Source: Ruminococcus sp. UBA1394
Lineage (GTDB): Bacteria > Bacillota > Clostridia > Oscillospirales > Ruminococcaceae
Direction: 5' to 3'
Assembly: GCA_002305725.1 (NCBI GenBank)
Contig: DBQM01000038.1
Span: 1 to 10,262 of the forward strand
DNA length: 10,262 nt
Below are positions 5,449 through 10,262 of this stretch, piece after piece. Each line of letters begins with the position of its first letter. The first letter of the stretch is position 1. Under the pieces are notes generated by a model. It searched no databases. It had not been told where the DNA came from and saw only the letters and a program-made list of their open reading frames with translations. Made by a program: the position numbers and the translations under genes.

Positions 5449-5706
5449 ATGAATGTATTTGAAATTATCGGCGGTATTCTGCTGGTTATTACCTGCCTGC
5501 TTTCAGTTATTTTATGTCTGTTTCAGGATTCCAAACAGCAGCAGAACATGACAGCGGCTATCACAGGCGGAGCGAATGACTCTTTCTATGAGAAAAACGA
5601 GGGCAGAACAAAAGAGGCTATCCTCAGAAAAATCACAAAGGTTCTGCTTATTGTATTTTTCATTCTTACAATTGCTGTTAATGCCGTTATAAAATTTATC
5701 GACTAA
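5449..5706 (+). CDS. secG: Protein translocase subunit SecG
   Basis: Small auxiliary subunit of the SecYEG channel that assists SecA-driven protein export. Seen: 85 residues, the usual size, with two membrane helices (about 5-25 and 63-82). They are joined by a polar loop containing QDSKQQQNMTAAITGG (26-41), the place where SecG proteins carry their conserved Q-rich/Gly segment. The ATG at 5449 is chosen because GGAGGA at 5433-5438 is an ideal ribosome binding site. An in-frame ATG at 5431 lies on that site itself, and the frame runs open further upstream into the promoter. It is followed by rnr, a neighbourhood widely conserved in Firmicutes, but a terminator separates them here. Confidence 0.9.
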   Translation: MNVFEIIGGILLVITCLLSVILCLFQDSKQQQNMTAAITGGANDSFYEKNEGRTKEAILRKITKVLLIVFFILTIAVNAVIKFID

Positions 5707-5717
5707 GATCAAGTACG

Positions 5718-5760
5718 TCCTGTGATTCCGTTTTATAAAACCGGATTTCACAGGATTTTT
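5718..5760 (+). terminator. Intrinsic terminator or attenuator between secG and rnr
   Basis: TCCTGTGA at 5718-5725 pairs with TCACAGGA at 5748-5755, and inside it TCCG 5727-5730 pairs with CGGA 5742-5745. Five Ts follow (5756-5760). The hairpin ends about 20 bases before the rnr ATG and no promoter was recognised between them. Readthrough from secG may therefore feed rnr, making this a partial terminator. Confidence 0.75.
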
Positions 5761-5779
5761 GTTATTGTGAGGAAAAAGT

Positions 5780-7930
5780 ATGAGTAAAAAAAATGATAAA
5801 AATTTCACCAGCGACAAATATTCAACAGAGAGCTATCGTAATAAGATACTGACTTTCCTTTTGAAATCGGGAAAAAAGCCTGTTCCCCTTAAAGAGCTTG
5901 CAGCAAAATGCCGCAGCAGTAAGGGCAACAGCAAAAACTTCAACGACGCTATGAATGAGCTTATAGTTTCCGGCGAAATTTATGAGCGCAGAAGAGGTTT
6001 TGTGAGGACTGAAGTCCTCGGCTATTTCAAAGCAAAGATTTTAAGACTTAACCGCACTTTCGGATTTATGGAAAAGTGCGATACACAGGAGGAAATTTTT
6101 GTTCCGGGAAAATTCCTGTGCGGCGCTATGCCCGGAGATATCGTTCTTGCAAACTATATTGAGTCACGTTCCGGCAGTCCGGAGGGAGAGGTTATTGATA
6201 TTTTACAGCCGGCTGAGGCGAATCTTTCCGGTATTATTGTTGAGGACGCAGGCACGCAGTTCTTCCTCCCCGACTCAATGTCAAAAACACCTGTCCGCAT
6301 TATCCCCGGTGACACTGTGTACCAGACAGGTGACAAGGTTCTGGCGCAGATTGCTTTCAGAGGACGCCGTCATGCCGAACACAAGGCAAAGATAATTTTC
6401 AGCTTTGGCAGTGCGCTGAGAGCGTCAAGCTGTTCGGAGGCTATTATTGCGGAAAGCGGCGTTGTGCCGGAATTTCCGGAAAATGTTCTGCACGAGGCTA
6501 AGAAGCTTGCTGCTGCCGGAGTCTGGGCGGACGATTACAAGGACAGGCTTGACCTGCGTGACCAGATAATTTTCACCATAGACAGCGCTGAGTCAAAAGA
6601 CCTTGACGACGCAGTTTCCATTGAGCGCACAGCTGACGGCTACACTCTCGGCGTTCATATTGCGGACGTTTCCCACTATGTCAGAGGAAACAGTCCTCTT
6701 GACAAGGAAGCCCTTGAAAGGGGTACAAGCATTTACTATGCCGACAAGGTAATACCAATGCTGCCGAAGGAACTTTCAAACGGTATCTGCTCCCTTAATC
6801 CCGATGAGGACAGGCTTACATTTTCTGCAGTTATGAATCTCACAAAGGACGGTATTCTCAAAGATTTTAAATTTGCAAAATCCGTTATACGTTCAAGAGT
6901 AAAGGGCGTTTATTCCGAGATAAACAGTCTGCTTGATAATACGGCTGATGATACCATAAGAGAAAAATATTCCGGACTGGAAGATACCATAAAACTCATG
7001 GACGAGCTTGCGGATATTCTTATCGCAAACCGCAAAAGACGTGGCGCACCGGAAATTGAAACCACCGAAAGCAAGCTTATCATTAACAACGACATCTGCG
7101 AGGGCGTAAAGCCGAGGACAAGAGGCAAAAGCGAAATGATTATCGAGGAGTTTATGCTGACTGCAAACGAGGCGGCGGCAAGGCTGGCAAGAGAAAAGGA
7201 AGTGCCTTTTGTCTACCGTGTACACGAGTCGCCTTCGCCGGAAAAAATCAGCGATTTAAAGGACGGTTTAAGACGTCTTAACGTTGACATACCGTCATTC
7301 AGCGAGGCAAAGCCGGTGCACTTAGCACAGATACTGGAAAACGCTAAGGACAAGCCTGTTTATCCGGTTGTCAACATGATGACTTTGCGTTCAATGGCAA
7401 AGGCAAAGTATGAGCCGGAGCCAAAGGGACACTTCGGTCTTGCACTTGAAGACTATGCCCACTTCACTTCTCCAATCAGACGTTATCCCGACCTTGCAAT
7501 ACACAGAATACTTTCGGATATCGTAAACGGTGCTGACAGGGAGTGGCTTGACAAACGCTATTCCGGTTTTGTCCAGAGAGCTTCACAGCGTTCAACGGAA
7601 ACGGAAATAAGAGCCATGAACATTGAGCGTGACTGCGAGGACTGCTACAAGGCAGAGTATATGCAGCAGCATCTTGGCGAAGTGTTCGAGGGACTTATTT
7701 CAAGTGTGACCGAGTTCGGCTTTTATGTTGAACTGCCCGACACTATTGAGGGACTTGTTCATGTAAACAGTCTGCCGGAGGGTAACTACATCTATGACGG
7801 ATATTTCAGCCTTGCGGATGAATACAGCAGTACCACCTTTACGGTAGGGGACAGGGTTCGTGTCATGGTTGCCGGAGCGAATGTGAACAGCGGAAAAATA
7901 GATTTTGAAATTGCTGACAGCGAGGAGTAA
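5780..7930 (+). CDS. rnr: Ribonuclease R (RNB-family 3'-5' exoribonuclease)
   Basis: Processive hydrolytic 3'-5' exonuclease that degrades structured RNA, acting in mRNA and rRNA turnover and, with tmRNA, in removing faulty messages. Seen: 716 residues. A winged helix (about 18-78) is followed by two cold-shock/OB domains (about 80-210). The RNB catalytic domain (about 257-585) has metal-binding aspartates D268, D274, D276 and D277 in DSAESKDLDD and the signature HFTSPIRRYPDLAIHR at 561-576. A C-terminal S1 domain (about 632-712) follows. It ends right after S1 and lacks the lysine-rich tail of E. coli RNase R (813 residues), as in many Firmicutes. The ATG at 5780 has TGAGGA 6-7 bases upstream. 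secG lies before it; smpB, a frequent next neighbour, is not present. Confidence 0.95.
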   Translation: MSKKNDKNFTSDKYSTESYRNKILTFLLKSGKKPVPLKELAAKCRSSKGNSKNFNDAMNELIVSGEIYERRRGFVRTEVLGYFKAKILRLNRTFGFMEKCDTQEEIFVPGKFLCGAMPGDIVLANYIESRSGSPEGEVIDILQPAEANLSGIIVEDAGTQFFLPDSMSKTPVRIIPGDTVYQTGDKVLAQIAFRGRRHAEHKAKIIFSFGSALRASSCSEAIIAESGVVPEFPENVLHEAKKLAAAGVWADDYKDRLDLRDQIIFTIDSAESKDLDDAVSIERTADGYTLGVHIADVSHYVRGNSPLDKEALERGTSIYYADKVIPMLPKELSNGICSLNPDEDRLTFSAVMNLTKDGILKDFKFAKSVIRSRVKGVYSEINSLLDNTADDTIREKYSGLEDTIKLMDELADILIANRKRRGAPEIETTESKLIINNDICEGVKPRTRGKSEMIIEEFMLTANEAAARLAREKEVPFVYRVHESPSPEKISDLKDGLRRLNVDIPSFSEAKPVHLAQILENAKDKPVYPVVNMMTLRSMAKAKYEPEPKGHFGLALEDYAHFTSPIRRYPDLAIHRILSDIVNGADREWLDKRYSGFVQRASQRSTETEIRAMNIERDCEDCYKAEYMQQHLGEVFEGLISSVTEFGFYVELPDTIEGLVHVNSLPEGNYIYDGYFSLADEYSSTTFTVGDRVRVMVAGANVNSGKIDFEIADSEE

Positions 7931-7988
7931 AGCAGTTGAAATGTAACAGTTACCGGATTTACCGCATAATATAGTACTGGTGATTGTC

Positions 7989-8183
7989 ATGAAAAATTTT
8001 TGCAGAGATCTTGAATTTTCCACCGCTGTCAATACCCTGGCAGCAGCGATTGCCGCAAAATTTGAAGATGTTGATGAACTCACCGCCGCCGCTTCGATTT
8101 TTGTACAGATAGGCGATACTATGGAGGCGATTGCCGCTAACAGGATTTTGTGCGATAAACAGAAAAATAAAAAATGTGAGTGA
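7989..8183 (+). CDS. Small hypothetical protein (64 residues)
   Basis: Function unknown. Seen: a short N-terminal stretch, an alanine-rich helix (STAVNTLAAAIAAKF, 11-25), then DVDELTAAASIFVQIGDTMEAIAANRIL (28-55) and a lysine-rich end. The pattern of two amphipathic helices with a QIGDTM-x-x-IAA-x-R core recalls small single-domain proteins of unknown function common in Clostridia (possibly the DUF6774 type, from memory and unchecked). No signal peptide or membrane helix is seen. The ATG at 7989 is preceded only by a weak GGTG; an in-frame GTG at 7980 would add three residues. It lies 58 bases after rnr with no visible promoter of its own and is followed by a good terminator, so it probably belongs to the secG-rnr transcript. 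Confidence 0.7.
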   Translation: MKNFCRDLEFSTAVNTLAAAIAAKFEDVDELTAAASIFVQIGDTMEAIAANRILCDKQKNKKCE

Positions 8184-8187
8184 TTTC

Positions 8188-8227
8188 CCGTCCGCTGCTG
8201 ATTTTACAGCACGGACGGCGATTTTTT
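8188..8227 (+). terminator. Intrinsic terminator after the small gene
   Basis: CCGTCCG (8188-8194) and TGCTG (8196-8200), with one bulged C, pair with CAGCACGGACGG at 8207-8218. Six Ts follow at 8222-8227. Closes the secG-rnr-small gene unit. Confidence 0.88.
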
Positions 8228-8239
8228 ACTTTAACACTC

Positions 8240-8268
8240 TTTACTTTTAAATTGTAATGTGCTAAAAT
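8240..8268 (+). promoter_or_regulatory. Promoter of the yerC-methyltransferase-hslO unit
   Basis: -35 TTTACT at 8240-8245, a 17-base spacer and an extended -10 TGC-TAAAAT ending at 8268. The transcription start should fall near 8275, just before the GGAGGA at 8287. Confidence 0.6.
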
Positions 8269-8299
8269 ATAAGTATTAAAGTAAACGGAGGATTAGCCT

Positions 8300-8602
8300 G
8301 TGAACGATAAATTAAAGGATAAAGCAATGGACGACCTGTTTGACGCTGTACTGTGTCTTGAAACAAGAGAGGAATGCTATGCTTTTTTTGAGGACCTGTG
8401 TACTGTCCTTGAACTTAAAGCACTTTCCCAGCGCCTTCAGGTTGCAAAAATGCTCAGCGAACACCATGTTTATAACGATATTGTGGGCGCAACCGGTGCG
8501 AGTACTGCCACAATCAGCCGTGTAAACCGTTCCCTCAACTATGGCTGCGACGGTTATGATATCGTTTTCAGCAGAATGAAGGAAAAGAAAAAGAATGAGT
8601 AA
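8300..8602 (+). CDS. yerC: YerC/YecD-family TrpR-like DNA-binding protein
   Basis: Small all-helical protein of 100 residues, homologous to the tryptophan repressor fold and close to B. subtilis YerC along its whole length. Seen: a conserved dimer/core part (DDLFDAVLCLETREECYAFF from 11 to 30, EDLCTVLELKALSQRLQVAKML 31-52). A helix-turn-helix follows around 58-78 (VYNDIVGATGASTATISRV in pieces), with LNYG at 79-82 as in the family. The start is the GTG at 8300, with a perfect GGAGGA 7 bases upstream. The regulon of this family is poorly defined, and it is not expected to be a genuine tryptophan repressor in the absence of trp genes. It overlaps the methyltransferase by eight bases (ATGAGTAA), implying coupled translation. 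Confidence 0.9.
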   Translation: MNDKLKDKAMDDLFDAVLCLETREECYAFFEDLCTVLELKALSQRLQVAKMLSEHHVYNDIVGATGASTATISRVNRSLNYGCDGYDIVFSRMKEKKKNE

Positions 8603-9341
8603 GGCATACGGTATTTTTGCACAGTTTTACGATACTCTTACAAGCAATATCGATTATGCCAAAAGGGCGCAGTATTTTGATTCTGTTGTCAGAAAATACG
8701 GCGGAAAGCAGGGAGGTATTCTTCTCGACCTCGCCTGCGGTACGGGAAGTCTTTCAGAGCAGATGGACGCTCTGGGCTATGACGTGATTGCTGTTGACAA
8801 TTCTCCGGAAATGCTGGGAATTGCAATGGAGAAGAAGTTTGACAGCGGACGGAATATACAGTATCTATGCCAGGATATGCGTGAACTCGATATGTTCGGC
8901 ACTATTGATGTGACAGTCTGCGCCCTCGACAGTCTTAACCACCTTGACAGCTTTGAGGACGTGAAACGTGTCTTTGAAAAGGTATTCCTTTTCTGTGAGC
9001 CGGGCGGACTTTTTATTTTTGACATAAATACGGAATATAAGCATAAAATGATACTGGGCGATAACACTTTTATCTATGATACCGATGATGTCTACTGCGT
9101 GTGGCAGAACAGCTGCGAAAACAGCCGTGTTAAGATAGAGCTTGACTTCTTCGTGCCGGAAAACGATGTGTACAGAAGATATGAGGAAAGCTTCTGCGAA
9201 AATGCCTATCCGCTGAATGATGTGGAAAACGCCCTGAAAGAAACCGGCTTTGAGATACTTATGTGCTGCGACGGCGACAGCGAAAAACCGGTCTGCGATA
9301 CTACTCAGAGAGCAGTTTTTGCAGTCAGAAAGCCGTGCTGA
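8595..9341 (+). CDS. Class I SAM-dependent methyltransferase, substrate unknown
   Basis: Cytoplasmic methyltransferase of 248 residues with a Rossmann fold. Motif I is LLDLACGTGSL (43-53). The acidic end of strand 2 is D68 in VIAVDNSPEML, binding the ribose of SAM. QDMREL at 93-98 lies near the adenine site. Motif IV corresponds to DVTVCALDSLNHL (105-117), and FCEPGGLFIFDI (133-144) follows. The C-terminal 100 residues form a mixed alpha/beta region with several cysteines (the last is the C-terminal residue). The N-terminal YGIFAQFYDTL is typical of small-molecule or tRNA-type methyltransferases of this group in Clostridia; the acceptor cannot be read from sequence. It overlaps yerC at its start and ends 16 bases before hslO, so it is the middle gene of an operon. 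Confidence 0.88.
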   Translation: MSKAYGIFAQFYDTLTSNIDYAKRAQYFDSVVRKYGGKQGGILLDLACGTGSLSEQMDALGYDVIAVDNSPEMLGIAMEKKFDSGRNIQYLCQDMRELDMFGTIDVTVCALDSLNHLDSFEDVKRVFEKVFLFCEPGGLFIFDINTEYKHKMILGDNTFIYDTDDVYCVWQNSCENSRVKIELDFFVPENDVYRRYEESFCENAYPLNDVENALKETGFEILMCCDGDSEKPVCDTTQRAVFAVRKPC

Positions 9342-9357
9342 ATGGAGATAAAACAAA

Positions 9358-10224
9358 ATGGGAATTTTAAAAAGAGCAATTACAAAGGACGCGTCCGCTG
9401 TATCAATGGCACTTGACGCTGCCGATATTGTAAGTGAAATGGAAAAAATACACAAAACAAGCGCAGTTGTAACAGCTGCCCTGGGACGTCTTACCATAGC
9501 CGCATCTTTAATGGGTTATGGTCTTAAAGGAAAGGACGATTCTCTCAGCCTTAAACTTGACGGAAACGGTCCTGCCGGCGTTCTGATAGCAGTTTCTGAC
9601 GGCATGGGCAATGTTAAAAGCTATGTTCAGAATCCGGTGGTGGAGATACCTCTCAACAGCGTGGGAAAGCTTGACGTTGCCGGAGCAGTCGGCACAGACG
9701 GTACACTGACAGTTTCAAAAGACTTAGGACTAAAAGAGCCTTATTCCGGAACAGTACCGATAGTTTCCGGCGAAATAGGGGAGGACATTGCAAATTATTT
9801 CGTTGCAAGCGAGCAGGTGCCTACTGTCTGCGGACTTGGAGTATTGGTAAATCCTGACCTTACAGTAAAATGCGCCGGAGGCTTTCTGGTACAGCTGCTG
9901 CCTTTTGCAGATGAAAACTGTATTGCCGCTATCGAAAAGAATGTATCTGGGATAAAATCAGTTACTGACCTGTTCAGCAAAAAATCACCCGAGGAAATTG
10001 CCCTTATGCTGCTGGACGGTCTTGAACCGAATATCCTTGACAGCACAGAGGCGGTATATAAATGCGACTGTTCAAGGGAGCGTACTGAAAGGATTCTTGC
10101 CGGACTTGGCAATGAAGAGCTGGAAAAAATGGCGGAGGAAATGGACAGTATCGACGTTGAATGTCACTTCTGCGGAAAGAAATATCAGTTTACGCCGGAC
10201 GAAGTTAGAACGCTCAAAAAATAA
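9358..10224 (+). CDS. hslO: Redox-regulated holdase chaperone Hsp33
   Basis: Cytoplasmic chaperone that is inactive while zinc is bound to four reduced cysteines. On oxidation, especially with heat or hypochlorite, it unfolds and binds unfolding proteins. Seen: 288 residues, the normal length. An N-terminal core (about 1-180) includes the family stretch TAALGRLTIAASLMG (39-53). A linker region follows, and then the zinc centre with the CXC pair C236/C238 and the CXXC pair C269/C272. All four switch cysteines are intact, so full redox regulation is expected. Extra cysteines at 158, 172 and 188 lie in the core. The ATG at 9358 has GGAGA 9 bases upstream and follows the methyltransferase closely. 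No terminator is visible in the 38 bases left after the stop codon. Confidence 0.95.
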   Translation: MGILKRAITKDASAVSMALDAADIVSEMEKIHKTSAVVTAALGRLTIAASLMGYGLKGKDDSLSLKLDGNGPAGVLIAVSDGMGNVKSYVQNPVVEIPLNSVGKLDVAGAVGTDGTLTVSKDLGLKEPYSGTVPIVSGEIGEDIANYFVASEQVPTVCGLGVLVNPDLTVKCAGGFLVQLLPFADENCIAAIEKNVSGIKSVTDLFSKKSPEEIALMLLDGLEPNILDSTEAVYKCDCSRERTERILAGLGNEELEKMAEEMDSIDVECHFCGKKYQFTPDEVRTLKK

Positions 10225-10262
10225 TTTCAAAAAAATTCAAAAAATGTAAGTTTGTCAATCAT

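Noticed and set aside
8865..9497. A 210-codon minus-strand frame across the methyltransferase and hslO junction
   Set aside because: The plus-strand genes carry complete motifs; the opposite frame is a codon-bias shadow without family features.
10225..10262. TTGACA on the minus strand at 10253-10258 as a promoter
   Set aside because: It would point into hslO, no -10 follows at the right distance, and the window ends here.

Overview
The window is a gene-dense stretch of a low-to-moderate GC Firmicute chromosome. Gene content, Shine-Dalgarno usage and the secG-rnr and yerC-methyltransferase-hslO arrangements suggest a Clostridia member of the Ruminococcus/Oscillospiraceae type. The organism is inferred from style and protein flavour, not from a marker gene. 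No IS transposase, prophage gene, CRISPR array, tRNA or rRNA was seen.

Layout. (1) 1-770, minus strand: the N-terminal 127 residues of a CPA2-type cation:proton antiporter, read out of the window. It is preceded by a ~330-base, strikingly structured untranslated region (407-732) and a good sigma-A promoter (743-770). (2) 922-3398, plus strand: a four-gene operon of lrgA, lrgB, a FadR/FCD-type GntR regulator and a HAD phosphatase of the phosphoglycolate phosphatase type. Its promoter carries a perfect PdhR-like operator just after the -10. (3) 3396-3940, minus strand: mscL with its own terminator, convergent with the operon. (4) 3941-4257: an intergenic region with three successive inverted repeats. 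(5) 4258-5298: a membrane-anchored VanY/LdcB-like carboxypeptidase with an altered catalytic motif. (6) 5368-8227: secG, rnr (RNase R) and a 64-residue small protein, with terminators after secG and after the small protein. (7) 8240-10224: yerC (TrpR-like regulator), a class I SAM methyltransferase and hslO (Hsp33), apparently one operon.

The two most interesting parts flank one another. The structured region in front of the antiporter is bounded by an 11-base perfect inverted repeat, with one arm at the predicted transcription start and the other just before the ribosome binding site. It could be a large cis-acting leader RNA or a MITE-like insertion. The divergent lrgAB operon joins a putative small-carboxylate (pyruvate/glycolate) transporter, a regulator of the family that senses such acids, and a phosphatase that could make glycolate. 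This suggests a self-regulated overflow or phosphoglycolate-disposal unit. Most other genes are core housekeeping genes with standard architecture.
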